Shown one piece after another: positions 15,432 to 24,418 of a stretch of 64,000 bases of DNA. The notes beneath the pieces are model-generated. The model worked only from the letters and a program-made list of their open reading frames with translations. It had not been told where the DNA came from and did no database searches. Position 1 is the stretch's first letter. Each line of letters opens with the position of its first letter. The stretch comes from Kineosporia sp. NBRC 101731 (lineage in GTDB: Bacteria; Actinomycetota; Actinomycetes; Actinomycetales; Kineosporiaceae). Position numbers and translations under genes: made by a program. The stretch covers positions 1 through 64,000 of the forward strand of contig NZ_BSTC01000001.1 in NCBI RefSeq assembly GCF_030269305.1, given 5' to 3'.

Positions 15432-18392
15432 TCAGTCCACCCGCGTCAGGGTGCCCGACGCCGTGTTGCCGACCGCGGTCTTGTCCGTCCAGGTGTAACT
15501 GATCGTGTCGGCACTGGTCCCGATCAGGATCACCTCGGCCCGGCGGGCGCAGGCCTGGTTCGGGTCGTCCGCGGCCTTCACCGGCGCATTGAGCTGGGCC
15601 GTGGTGAGACCCGAGCTCTCCACGGTGAGCTTCGCGAGACAGCCCAGCTCGGGCATGGTCATCGTGCCCGCGCGCTTCTTGCCGCCGGTCAGCTCCAGGT
15701 GCACGGTGAAGCTCGAGACCTTGCCCAGCGGCTGCGAGACCTCGCCCTCCCAGGTGCCGTCCAGGCCGTAGGGCAGCGTGCCGGAGGCTGCGACCTTGTC
15801 CGTACCGCTGCTGGAGTCGTCGGCCGAGGACGAGTCGTTCGACACCGAACTGTCCGAGGCGCAGTCGGAGTCGGCCCCGACGTTGATGCGCCCGCCACAC
15901 GCGGCCGGATCCGGCGCGCTCTTCGAACCGCTGCCGGAGCTACTGCCCGAGGTGTCACCCGAACTACTGCTCGACGAACCGTCCCGGCTCACGGTGTTGT
16001 CGATCACCCGGTCCCAGACCACGATGGCAGCGGCCAGGATCAGCACGGCCGCCGCCGTGACGAGAACCACCGGGCGGCCCCGGTTCGGCGCCTTCTGACG
16101 CGGCCCCGGGACACCGGAGTTACCGGCACCCCAGGTCTGGGGCTGGGACGGCTGGGGCTGGGGGCCGCTCCAGCCGGGTCCGTTCGAGGGCTGGGACACG
16201 GCTGCGCCGCCGCGCTGAGCCGAACCGGGAACTGCGGACGACGGTCCCCCGTACGTGGGCAGCACCCCGTAGTCCGGCGAGGGAGTGCCGAAGTTCGACG
16301 GCGGAGTGCCGTGGTTCGCTGGAGCGCCATAGCTCGGAGCAACACCCTGGCCCGGGGACGAAGCGCCCCGGTCGGGCGGTGAAGCAGGCCGGTTCGAGGG
16401 GGCGCCATAGGTCGGTGCGGTGCCATGGTTGGGCGAAGCACCCGGGTGCGCGGGTGCCGCCGTGCCCTGGTTCGGCGAGACCGCGCCACGGTTCGACGGA
16501 GTCCCGTAGCTCGGCGCCGCACCGTGGCCGGGAGAGACACCGTGATTCGGCCCACCAGTGCCATGGTTCGGCCCAGTGCCGTGGCCCGACGCAGCACCCT
16601 GGCCCGACGAGAAGCCCTGGCTCACTGGCGACGTGCCCTGGTTCGACGGCACCGAACCACGGTTCGACGGAGCTCCGTAACTCGGCGAAGTGCCCTGGCC
16701 CGATGCTGGGACGCCGCGGTCCGGCGGGGTGCCGTAATTCGGCGGAGCACCCTGGTTCGACGAAGCGCCCGGGTTCGACGGAGCGCCAGGGTTCGATGGA
16801 GCGCCAGGGTTCGACGACGGAGCGCCGGCACTCGACGGCGAAGTGCCTTGCGGCTGCCCCCAACCCCGGTTCTGCTGGTGATTCTGACCCGGTGGTGCCC
16901 AGGACTGCTGGCCCGGCGCCGAGCCGCCGGAGGCCGACTGCGCACTCTGCCACGAACTCTGACCCTGCTGTACCTGACCCTGCTGTACCTGACCCTGCTG
17001 TACCTGACCCTGCTGTACCTGACCCTGACCCGGGCCCGGCTGCCCCTGGCCCCGCGAAACCGGGCTCTGCGGAACTTGCCCCGGTGAAATGTGGCCCGGC
17101 TGGAGGCCCGTACCCTGCTTGTTCTGGCTGGCTGCACCACCCCGGCCGACTGCACCACCCTGCCCCGCAGGCCCCTGTGGTCCCGGCGCACCCTGCTGGG
17201 GCTGCGTGTAGAGGGCCCGGCTGTGCTGGGGCGGGCCGTACTGGGGCTGCTCGGGGGTGCTCGGCGCGTACGTGCCCCACGGCGGCAGCTGCCCCAGGCC
17301 CGCACCGGAATCCGGGACCGCACCAGCAGCGGCACCGGTCGCGGACGCCGCGGTGGGCCGGCCCTTCCCCGCCGGGCCACCGGGGCCGGTGACCGGGGTG
17401 GCCGGGAGGCCAGATGCGTCTGTCATTGAGTGGTCCACCCGGGTCTCGCCCATCGACGCCGGCTGGTGCACCGCCGTGAGGCGGGCGTCGGGGTGGGCCG
17501 CGGTGTAGCCCACGGTCGGGCCGGTGGAACTGGCCTCGACCAGCTGCGTGGCCTCGGCCAGCACGATCGTCGCGTTCGGGGTGTCGAGCTCGGAGGGCCG
17601 CCCCAGCAACATGTACAGCGTCTGCTGGGCGGTGGGCCTCCGGGCTGGGTCCTTGCTGAAGCAGTGCCGCAGCACGGTGAGCAGTTCCGGCGGTATGCCG
17701 GTGAGATCCGGCTCCTCGTGGGCAATCTTGTTGATCGCGGCCATGATGTGGTTGGCCTCGAACGGGGCCCGGCCGGTGGCGGCGAAGGCCATCACCGAGC
17801 CCCAGGCGAACATGTCGGTGGCGGGGCCCACCTTCTCGGCGCGCAGCTGCTCCGGCGACATGTAGGCCGGGGTGCCGAAGAGCTTGCTGACCTTGGTGGT
17901 GTCTTGCGCGAGGTCGCGGGCGATGCCGAAGTCGATGACCCGCGGACCCTCCGGCGACATCATCACGTTGGCCGGCTTGAGGTCGCGGTGCACCACACCG
18001 ACCTGGTGGATGGCGGCGAGCGCGGTGGACGTGCCGATGGCGAGGCGCTGCAGGCGGGTGCCGGTCAGGGGCCCCCGCTCGGCGACGTACTGCTGGAGGG
18101 ACGGGCCCTCGATGAACTCGCTGATGACGTACGGCGACGGGCCGTCCGTCTCGAAGTTGATGATCTGCGCCGTGCAGAACGGCGCGACCCGGCGGGCGGC
18201 GGCGACCTCCCGGGCGAAGAGCTGGCGCGAGTGGTCGTCCTCGACGCGTAGCAGCTTGACCGCGACCCGCTCGTCATCGGGGGAAACACCCAGGTAAACA
18301 ACACCCTGACCACCGGCCCCGATGCGGCCGGTGAGCCGGTACCCGGCCACCTGCGCAGGGTCTCCGGCACGTAAGGGGGCGATGTCAGGCAC
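15432..18392 (-). CDS. Receptor-like Ser/Thr protein kinase with long disordered linker, STK2
   Basis: A 986-residue kinase: kinase domain about 17-275 (GAGGQG loop, Lys46, HRDLKPAN, DFG), a linker of roughly 500 residues made of Gly, Pro, Ser, Gln and Asn with many near-repeats (GQVQQ, PSNPGA, PSYGAPSNRG), a membrane helix (about 780-803), an acidic/Ser stalk, and an extracellular domain of about 110 residues (LDGTWEGEVSQPLGKV to GTLTRVD). The kinase and ectodomain are paralogous to STK3, encoded just upstream on the same strand. The linker is unusually long and could span the periplasm-like space on the cytoplasmic side or mediate assembly; its role is unknown. Confidence 0.9.
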   Translation of the reverse strand: MPDIAPLRAGDPAQVAGYRLTGRIGAGGQGVVYLGVSPDDERVAVKLLRVEDDHSRQLFAREVAAARRVAPFCTAQIINFETDGPSPYVISEFIEGPSLQQYVAERGPLTGTRLQRLAIGTSTALAAIHQVGVVHRDLKPANVMMSPEGPRVIDFGIARDLAQDTTKVSKLFGTPAYMSPEQLRAEKVGPATDMFAWGSVMAFAATGRAPFEANHIMAAINKIAHEEPDLTGIPPELLTVLRHCFSKDPARRPTAQQTLYMLLGRPSELDTPNATIVLAEATQLVEASSTGPTVGYTAAHPDARLTAVHQPASMGETRVDHSMTDASGLPATPVTGPGGPAGKGRPTAASATGAAAGAVPDSGAGLGQLPPWGTYAPSTPEQPQYGPPQHSRALYTQPQQGAPGPQGPAGQGGAVGRGGAASQNKQGTGLQPGHISPGQVPQSPVSRGQGQPGPGQGQVQQGQVQQGQVQQGQVQQGQSSWQSAQSASGGSAPGQQSWAPPGQNHQQNRGWGQPQGTSPSSAGAPSSNPGAPSNPGAPSNPGASSNQGAPPNYGTPPDRGVPASGQGTSPSYGAPSNRGSVPSNQGTSPVSQGFSSGQGAASGHGTGPNHGTGGPNHGVSPGHGAAPSYGTPSNRGAVSPNQGTAAPAHPGASPNHGTAPTYGAPSNRPASPPDRGASSPGQGVAPSYGAPANHGTPPSNFGTPSPDYGVLPTYGGPSSAVPGSAQRGGAAVSQPSNGPGWSGPQPQPSQPQTWGAGNSGVPGPRQKAPNRGRPVVLVTAAAVLILAAAIVVWDRVIDNTVSRDGSSSSSSGDTSGSSSGSGSKSAPDPAACGGRINVGADSDCASDSSVSNDSSSADDSSSGTDKVAASGTLPYGLDGTWEGEVSQPLGKVSSFTVHLELTGGKKRAGTMTMPELGCLAKLTVESSGLTTAQLNAPVKAADDPNQACARRAEVILIGTSADTISYTWTDKTAVGNTASGTLTRVD
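16974..17027 (-). repeat. 15-bp tandem repeats inside STK2
   Basis: The plus strand reads CTGACCCTGCTGTAC repeated nearly perfectly about four times; on the coding strand this gives repeated Gly-Gln-Val-Gln-Gln. Together with the degenerate PSNPGA/PSYGAPSNRG repeats between about 16290 and 16830 it shows that the linker grew by repeat expansion. Confidence 0.85.
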
Positions 18393-18487
18393 CGTTGCAG
18401 TCTGCCATCCGAAGCGAGTGATTCAGTAGTACTCAGGGTGAACGACCACGGCTGTACCGGTTGATGTCACTCTGCGCCGAAGAAATA

Positions 18488-20179
18488 TCACTGTGAGGTA
18501 AGCGTTCCGTAAGCAGTGTTGCCGTCCGCGTCGTTGTCCACCCAGTCGAACGTCAGTTCGTTGTCGCTCGTGTGCCGCAATCTCACCGAGCTGTCGTCGG
18601 AGCACTGGTCCCACAGGTCGTTCTCCAGGAGCGTCGCCATCTCGATCGAGTCGCCACTGCCGCCGCTGTAGGTGAGCACGCCGTCGCAGCCGAGGTCGCG
18701 ACTGGTCATCCGGCCCGTGGTCGCGTCGGCGTCCAGGGTGATGGACACGTCCCACTTGGCCACCCCGCCGAGGGGCTGCACGATCGTGCCCGTCCAGACC
18801 CCGTCGGCCCAGGCGGGCAGCGTGAAGGCCGAATCATCGGTGGACGACGGCACGCCACCGCCTGTCGGCGGCCCGTCGGTCGTGGGCACCGGAGCCGGGG
18901 TCTCCCCCTGCCCGGAAGGAGTCGATGCGTCGTGGTCCAGGAGCGTGCGCACCACGATCGCGCCGCCGGCCACCAGAGCGATCGCGAGCACCAGCACAGC
19001 CACCACCGCTCCGACGGACGATCCGAAGCCGTTCTTCCGCAGCGGCCGGGCCGACAGCGGGGAGCCGTCGGGCAGTGTGACAGGGGTTCCGTAGCGCGGG
19101 ATCTCGACCCCCACGGCGGTGGGCAGGGTGTCCGGCCCGGCGACCGAGGCGACCGGCGCCACCGGAACGACGGGCTTCTCCGCCACCTTGGCCTGCGCCA
19201 CCTTGGCCTGTTCGAGCTTCTCCTGCTCGGCCTTGGCCCGCTTCAGTTTCGCCTGCTGGGTCACCGGGGTGGGCACGGTCTCGTCCGCCGGGTGGGTCTT
19301 GCCCGCGGTGCTCGCCTGCGCGAAGCGACTTCCCTCGGCCAGCACGGCCGTCGGATTGGGGACGTCCTGGTCGGGTGTCGGTCGCCCGAGCAGCATCGCG
19401 AGGGCCTGCTGGGCGGTCGGGCGCTGCTTCGCGTCCTTGGCCAGGCACTGGAGGAGCACGTCGACGAGGGCGTCCGGCACACCGTCGAGCATCGGCTCCA
19501 TCGTGGTGATCCGGTGGACCACAGCCATCATGTGCCCGGCGTCGAACGGGGCCCGGCCGGTGGCGGCGAACGCGACCACGGACGCCCAGGCGAACATGTC
19601 GGTCTGCGGACTCACCCGCTCGTTGCGGATCTGCTCCGGGGCCATGTAAGCCGGGGTCCCGAAAATCCGGCTGGTGACCGTGGTCTCACTGGACATGTCG
19701 CGGGCGATACCGAAGTCGATCACCCGCGGACCGTCCGGGGAGACCATCACGTTGGCCGGCTTGAAGTCGCGGTGCACGACACCCGCCTGGTGAATGGCAG
19801 CGAGTGCGGTGACGGTTCCGATGGCCAGCCGCTCGAGGCGGGTGCCGGTCATCGGGCCGGAGTCGCGCACCAGACGCTGCAGCGACGGACCTTCAATGAA
19901 CTCGCTGACCACGTGTGGCTTTTCGCCGTCCAGGTCGAACGAGATCACCCGCGCGGTACAGAACGGGGCCACCCGCCGGGCGGCGGCGACCTCCTTGGCG
20001 AACTGCCGTCGCGCCTGCTTGTCCTCCACCTGGCGCAACTGCTTGATGGCGACCTTCTGGCCGTCGGCGCCGAGTGCGAGGAAGACGACTCCCTGACCAC
20101 CCTGACCGAGGCGGCGAACAATGCGGTAGCCCGCGACCTGCGCGGGGTCGCCGGTGCGAAGCTCGGTCGCGTCAGGCAT
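18488..20179 (-). CDS. Receptor-like Ser/Thr protein kinase, STK3
   Basis: A 563-residue kinase with the same plan as STK2 but a shorter linker: kinase domain about 17-275 (GQGGQG loop, Lys46, HRDFKPAN with Phe in place of Leu, DFG), a charged Lys/Ala/Glu segment around 305-335 that may form a coiled coil, a membrane helix about 382-405, and an extracellular domain (ADGVWTGTIVQPLGGV to YGTLTS). Alignment with STK2 over MPD-x-x-L-R-x-GDPAQVAGYR supports the start at 20179 rather than the more upstream ATG. STK2 and STK3 are a tandem duplication that has diverged. Confidence 0.9.
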   Translation of the reverse strand: MPDATELRTGDPAQVAGYRIVRRLGQGGQGVVFLALGADGQKVAIKQLRQVEDKQARRQFAKEVAAARRVAPFCTARVISFDLDGEKPHVVSEFIEGPSLQRLVRDSGPMTGTRLERLAIGTVTALAAIHQAGVVHRDFKPANVMVSPDGPRVIDFGIARDMSSETTVTSRIFGTPAYMAPEQIRNERVSPQTDMFAWASVVAFAATGRAPFDAGHMMAVVHRITTMEPMLDGVPDALVDVLLQCLAKDAKQRPTAQQALAMLLGRPTPDQDVPNPTAVLAEGSRFAQASTAGKTHPADETVPTPVTQQAKLKRAKAEQEKLEQAKVAQAKVAEKPVVPVAPVASVAGPDTLPTAVGVEIPRYGTPVTLPDGSPLSARPLRKNGFGSSVGAVVAVLVLAIALVAGGAIVVRTLLDHDASTPSGQGETPAPVPTTDGPPTGGGVPSSTDDSAFTLPAWADGVWTGTIVQPLGGVAKWDVSITLDADATTGRMTSRDLGCDGVLTYSGGSGDSIEMATLLENDLWDQCSDDSSVRLRHTSDNELTFDWVDNDADGNTAYGTLTSQ

Positions 20180-20389
20180 GACCGCCATAGTGCCAGTCCG
20201 CACTGAGCAACCCCCAGAAACCGCCACATTGTGACCTGCGGATCACGACCCGTCACTACGGGATGTGACCGAAGGGCTCAGGGAGAACCCTGATGCTGTC
20301 GGGCGATTACGCATGGTTCACTGGCCCTGGGCCGGGCAAGTGGGGATGACGAACGCCGGCCCGCGTCGGTTCGAGGGGGCGGTGGCGGA

Positions 20390-21142
20390 ATGGTCCGCGC
20401 GTGGCAAGGTGTTCGGGAACTCATTCTGCTGGGCGCACTCTGGGGTCTCTACTCACTGTCCCGGCTGCTGGCGTCGGCCGATCTGCACCCGGCCCTGGAT
20501 CGCGCGAGGTCGTTGCTGTCGTTCGAGGGGTTCACCGGGCTCGACCTCGAGCTGGGGCTGAACCGGTTCGCCGCGCATCACGAATGGCTCGGAGTCAGCG
20601 CGAGTTTCTACTACGCGGCCGCGCACTACGTGGTCACCGCGGCCGTGCTGGTGGCGCTCTGGTTCAGTGGCCCGGGGCACTATCGACTGGCCCGCAACGC
20701 ACTGGTGCTGTCCACGGTGATCGCGCTGGCGGCCTACCTCACCCTGCCCACGGCACCGCCCCGGTTCCTGCCGGGCTACACCGATGTGGTGGCCGCCAGC
20801 TCACATCTGGGCTGGTGGGGCCACGGTGACTCGTTACCCGGCTCGATGGGACGGATGACCAACGAGCTGGCGGCCATGCCCTCGATGCACGCCGGCTGGG
20901 CCCTGTGGGTGGCCCTGGCCGTGCCCCTGATCACCGCGAACCGGCCGCTGAGGGCGCTGGGCTGGACTCACGCCGGGCTGACCACCCTGGTCGTCGTCAG
21001 CACCGCCAACCACTGGACGCTCGACGTGCTGGCGGGCTGGCTGGTGGTCGCCGGGGCCTGGGCGGTGACGACCAGGATCGAGGCGGGACGCCACCCCACC
21101 GAGCCCCTCAGTCCCGCTGGGGCTGGTACCCCGCGGCCGTGA
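20390..21142 (+). CDS. PAP2-superfamily membrane phosphatase/transferase
   Basis: A 250-residue integral membrane protein with about six membrane segments. It carries PAP2 motifs C2 (AMPSMHAGW) and C3 (NHWTLDVLAGW), containing the catalytic His residues and Asp of the acid phosphatase fold. The arrangement resembles actinobacterial Aur1/inositol-phosphate transferase-like PAP2 proteins that act on phospholipid or polyprenyl phosphates. The substrate cannot be assigned. The 3' end overlaps the end of the convergent threonine dehydratase gene by 35 bp. No strong ribosome binding site precedes the ATG. Confidence 0.8.
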   Translation: MVRAWQGVRELILLGALWGLYSLSRLLASADLHPALDRARSLLSFEGFTGLDLELGLNRFAAHHEWLGVSASFYYAAAHYVVTAAVLVALWFSGPGHYRLARNALVLSTVIALAAYLTLPTAPPRFLPGYTDVVAASSHLGWWGHGDSLPGSMGRMTNELAAMPSMHAGWALWVALAVPLITANRPLRALGWTHAGLTTLVVVSTANHWTLDVLAGWLVVAGAWAVTTRIEAGRHPTEPLSPAGAGTPRP

Positions 21143-22334
21143 GGTCGGCCACCACCTGCTCGCAGTGCGCCGGACCCCGGGTCTCCAGCCAGAGCGCCAC
21201 CTCGACCTCGTTCACCGGGGTGTGCGGGCCGGTGCGCACGTGCTCGACCTCCATCACGTTGGCGTCGGTGGTGGCCAGGCGCATGAGCAACGCGGCGAGC
21301 GAGCCCGGGGAGTCGGGTACCCGGACCTGTAGCCGCAGGTACCGCCCGGACGAGGCCAGGCCGTGCCGGATCAGGCGCATGAGCAGCAGCGGGTCGACGT
21401 TGCCGCCGGAGAGCACGGCCAGGGCCGGGGTCTCGATCTCCAGTTGCCCGCTGAGCAGGGCCGCGACGGCCACCGCCCCGGCGGGCTCGATCAGCAGCTT
21501 CTGCCGTTCCAGCATCAGGATCAGGGCCCGGGAGATCGTCTCCTCGTCGACCGTGACCACCTCGTCCACCAGGTGGTCGACGATCGTGAACGGCACGTCT
21601 CCGGGGCGGCCGACCGCGATACCGTCGGCCATGGTGCTCATCGAGGGCAGCGACTCGGGCTTACCGGCGGCCAGCGAGGGAGGGTAGGCGGCGGCGGTCT
21701 GGGCCTGCACGCCGATCACCCGGATGTCCGGTCGGCGGGCCTTGATCACGGTGGCCACCCCGGCCAGAAGACCCCCGCCACCGGTGCTGACCAGAACGGT
21801 CTTCACCTCGGGCTGCTGTTCCAGCAGCTCCAGCGCAATGGTGCCCTGACCGGCCACCACGTCGGGGTGGTCGAACGGGTGGATCATCACCGCACCGCTG
21901 GACCCGGCGTGCGCCAGCGCACTGGACAGGCACTCGTCCACGGTGCTGCCGGTGAGTACCACCTCGGCGCCGTAACCGCGGGTGGCGTCGAGCTTGGGCA
22001 GCGGAGCCCCGACCGGCATGTAGACCCGGGACTCGATCCCGAGCAGGCGGGCGGCGAGCGCGACCCCCTGGGCGTGGTTACCGGCGCTGGCCGCGACCAC
22101 GCCGCGGGCCTTCTCCTCGTCGGAGAGCCGGGCCATCCGGGTGTAGGCGCCCCGGATCTTGAACGACCCGGCGCGCTGCTGGTTCTCACACTTCAGGTAG
22201 ACCGGGCCGCCAAGCAGGTCGGACAGGGCGCGACTGCGCACCACCGGCGTGCGCCGGATCACCGGTTCGAGCAACCGGGCCGCCGCCTCGACATCGGCAA
22301 CGGTCACGGGCAGGACGAGGTCCTCGACGGGCAT
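21108..22334 (-). CDS. ilvA: Threonine ammonia-lyase (threonine dehydratase) with ACT domain
   Basis: A 408-residue PLP enzyme converting threonine to 2-oxobutyrate, the first step of isoleucine synthesis or of threonine breakdown. The PLP lysine is in QQRAGSFKIRGAY, the phosphate loop is STGGGGLLAG, and SGGNVDP is conserved. A C-terminal ACT domain (about 330-405; LRLQVRVPDSPGSLAALL) gives allosteric control. The length matches the single-ACT actinobacterial form. The ATG at 22334 has AAGGA upstream; a longer frame to 22487 runs into an intergenic repeat. It stands alone and is divergent from a two-component system. Confidence 0.93.
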   Translation of the reverse strand: MPVEDLVLPVTVADVEAAARLLEPVIRRTPVVRSRALSDLLGGPVYLKCENQQRAGSFKIRGAYTRMARLSDEEKARGVVAASAGNHAQGVALAARLLGIESRVYMPVGAPLPKLDATRGYGAEVVLTGSTVDECLSSALAHAGSSGAVMIHPFDHPDVVAGQGTIALELLEQQPEVKTVLVSTGGGGLLAGVATVIKARRPDIRVIGVQAQTAAAYPPSLAAGKPESLPSMSTMADGIAVGRPGDVPFTIVDHLVDEVVTVDEETISRALILMLERQKLLIEPAGAVAVAALLSGQLEIETPALAVLSGGNVDPLLLMRLIRHGLASSGRYLRLQVRVPDSPGSLAALLMRLATTDANVMEVEHVRTGPHTPVNEVEVALWLETRGPAHCEQVVADLTAAGYQPQRD

Positions 22335-22420
22335 GAACGGAATCCTTGCACGCCCGCACGGATGGCCGTGAGCCGACTGCGTCCGCCGTCTACCTCGTCC
22401 AAAAGCCCAGGACTCTCTCG

Positions 22421-22488
22421 CGTGATCATGTAATCCCCGGGGAAGTGGGACACCTCCCGGCCGAAGGCAGGGGGATCGCCTGATCACG
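22421..22488. repeat. Degenerate copy of the GTGATCATG palindromic element with a nested repeat
   Basis: Ends CGTGATCATG (22421-22430) and TGATCACG (22481-22488) match the outer arms of the four long palindromic elements, but the TTCTAGAA cores are missing. The centre instead holds CACCTCCCGGCCGAAGGC, the reverse complement of a sequence also found inside the copy at 49547-49659. It lies between divergent genes (ilvA and a sensor kinase). Confidence 0.65.
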
Positions 22489-22528
22489 ATGGAAAAGGGG
22501 GCGCGGAAAAGAGGGGAGACTGGGGGCC

Positions 22529-23776
22529 ATGTGGGGCGACCGCGGCCTGCGCCGGATTCCGTTGCTCCGGTTCGACGAGGAGGGCCTCGTGGACCGGGGC
22601 CGCATCTGGCTGCTCGAACTCGCCCATGTCTTTCTGGCCGTGCCGTGCCTGGTGTTCTTCGTCTTCATCGTGGTGGGCTGGCCGACCGCGACCGTGCTGG
22701 CCGGGCTCCTGCTGCTCTACCTGGCCGTGCCGGCGGCGGCGCAGCTCGGCCGCCTGCACCGGTTCCTGGCCGGTGCCGCCCTGCGGCAGCCGGTCGAGGT
22801 GCCCGACTACAAGCAGTCGAAAAAGACCGGTCTGGCCGCGATCTGGTCCCGCCCGTGGACGTGGCTGCAGGACTCGCGGCGGTGGCTCGACCTGGCCTTC
22901 ATAGCGTTCGCCTCGACCGGTGGCTTCGTGATGTCGGTCGTCGTGGTCAGTCTGCCCGCCGGGGTGATCGGCCACGTGGTGCTGGCCATGGTGTTCAGGA
23001 ACCCCTGGTGGCTGCTGCCGATCACGCTCGAGCTGGCCCTGTGGTGGATCCTCACCCCGGTGCTGTCGAGGGTGCGGGCCATCACCACGCTGGGCATGTA
23101 CGGCAACACGCTCACGGCCCAGCTGGAACGGCGCGTCGCGGCGGTGGCGGAGTCGCGGGCCGAGTCGATCGACCACTCGGCCGCCGAGATCCGGCGCATC
23201 GAACGTGACCTGCACGACGGAGCCCAGGCCCGGATCGTCTCGCTGGGGATGAACATCGGCCTGGCGGAACAGCTTCTGCACCGCGATCCGGAGGCCGCCG
23301 CGGCGTTGCTGGCCGAGGCCCGGCAGGCGACCACCGATGCACTCGAAGATCTGCGCGGGGTCGTGCGCAGCATCCACCCGCCGGTGTTGGCCGACCGAGG
23401 GCTGACGGGGGCCGTCGAGGCACTCGCGGTGCAGCTCGCGCTGCCGGTCACGACGTCGGCCGACCTGTCCGGGCCGATCCCGGCCCCGATCGAGACCGCG
23501 GTCTACTTCGCTGTCGCCGAGGCTCTGGCCAACGTGGTGAAACACGCGGGTGCCCAGCGGGCCTGGGTCAGGCTCGCACTCCGGGAGGGCAGGTTGCGAG
23601 CAGAAATTGGGGACGACGGGGTCGGCGGGGCCACGCTGGGTTCCGGTTCCGGGCTGGCCGGAGTGGCCCGGCGGTTGCGTGCGTTCGACGGCACACTGGT
23701 GATCGACAGCCCTGCCGGGGGCCCGACAAGTGTCATCGTGGAGGTGCCGTGCGCGTCGTCATCGCCGAAGACCTAG
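22529..23776 (+). CDS. NarL-type sensor histidine kinase
   Basis: A 415-residue kinase with an N-terminal membrane sensor region of four or more helices (about 30-70 and 125-200), a HisKA_3 dimerisation domain with His229 in IERDLHDGAQARI, and a C-terminal HATPase (GDDGVGGA). The last 28 bp overlap the response-regulator gene in another frame, so the pair is translationally coupled. This kind of kinase carries the short hydrophobic sensor common in actinobacteria and probably detects an envelope signal. AGAGGGGAG upstream of the ATG is a good ribosome binding site. Confidence 0.92.
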   Translation: MWGDRGLRRIPLLRFDEEGLVDRGRIWLLELAHVFLAVPCLVFFVFIVVGWPTATVLAGLLLLYLAVPAAAQLGRLHRFLAGAALRQPVEVPDYKQSKKTGLAAIWSRPWTWLQDSRRWLDLAFIAFASTGGFVMSVVVVSLPAGVIGHVVLAMVFRNPWWLLPITLELALWWILTPVLSRVRAITTLGMYGNTLTAQLERRVAAVAESRAESIDHSAAEIRRIERDLHDGAQARIVSLGMNIGLAEQLLHRDPEAAAALLAEARQATTDALEDLRGVVRSIHPPVLADRGLTGAVEALAVQLALPVTTSADLSGPIPAPIETAVYFAVAEALANVVKHAGAQRAWVRLALREGRLRAEIGDDGVGGATLGSGSGLAGVARRLRAFDGTLVIDSPAGGPTSVIVEVPCASSSPKT

Positions 23777-24396
23777 CCCTACTGCGGGACGGGCTGATCC
23801 GGTTGTTCAAGGCGCACGACTTCGAGGTGGTCGCGGCCGTCGACAACGCCCAGACCCTGCTGCAGGAGCTGGAGACGAAAGACGCCGACATCGCCGTGCT
23901 CGACGTGCGGCTGCCGCCCAGCTTCACCAATGAGGGGTTGATGGCGGCCGTCGAGATCCGGCGTCGCCGGCCGTCGTTCCCGGTGCTGGTGCTGAGCCAG
24001 TACGTGGAGCAGCTCTATGCCAAGGAGCTGCTCGCCTCCGGCCAGGGCGCCATCGGCTACCTGCTGAAAGACCGCATCACCGATGTGAAGGCGTTCGTCG
24101 AGGCGGTGCAGCAGGTGGCCGAAGGCGGCACGGTGCTCGACCCGCAGGTGGTGTCGAGCATCCTGAGCCGGGCCCAGCGCGAGGCACCGATGGAGCGCCT
24201 GACCGAGCGCGAGCGGGAGGTGCTGGCGCTGATGGCCCAGGGCCGGTCCAACGCCGCGATCGCCGCCCGGCTGTTCGTGTCGGAGAAGGCCGTGGGCAAG
24301 CACACCAACAGCATCTTCACCAAGCTGGACCTGCCTCAGGCCGCGGACGACAACCGCCGGGTGCTGGCCGTTCTCGCCTACCTGCACTCGGACTGA
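23749..24396 (+). CDS. NarL/LuxR-family response regulator
   Basis: A 215-residue regulator with receiver domain (acidic pair in VVIAED, phosphoacceptor Asp52 in IAVLDVRLPP, Lys in GYLLKDR) and a C-terminal LuxR helix-turn-helix (about 148-205; LTEREREVLALMAQGRSNAAIA). It begins with GTG inside the 3' end of the kinase gene, its cognate partner. Targets are not apparent; the adjacent acyltransferase gene is convergent and so is not obviously controlled. Confidence 0.93.
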   Translation: MRVVIAEDLALLRDGLIRLFKAHDFEVVAAVDNAQTLLQELETKDADIAVLDVRLPPSFTNEGLMAAVEIRRRRPSFPVLVLSQYVEQLYAKELLASGQGAIGYLLKDRITDVKAFVEAVQQVAEGGTVLDPQVVSSILSRAQREAPMERLTEREREVLALMAQGRSNAAIAARLFVSEKAVGKHTNSIFTKLDLPQAADDNRRVLAVLAYLHSD

Positions 24397-24418
24397 GCCA
24401 GGGGCCTGAGGCCTGGGC

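Noticed and set aside
16120-17280. 386-codon frame in another phase within STK2
   Set aside because: It arises from the repeats of the kinase linker; no independent start signal.
18572-20206. 544-codon plus-strand frame opposite STK3
   Set aside because: Shadow of the kinase gene; no recognisable domain.
20221-20250. CRP-like site upstream of STK3 (GTGACCTGCGGATCAC)
   Set aside because: The half-sites are separated by 8 instead of 6 nt.
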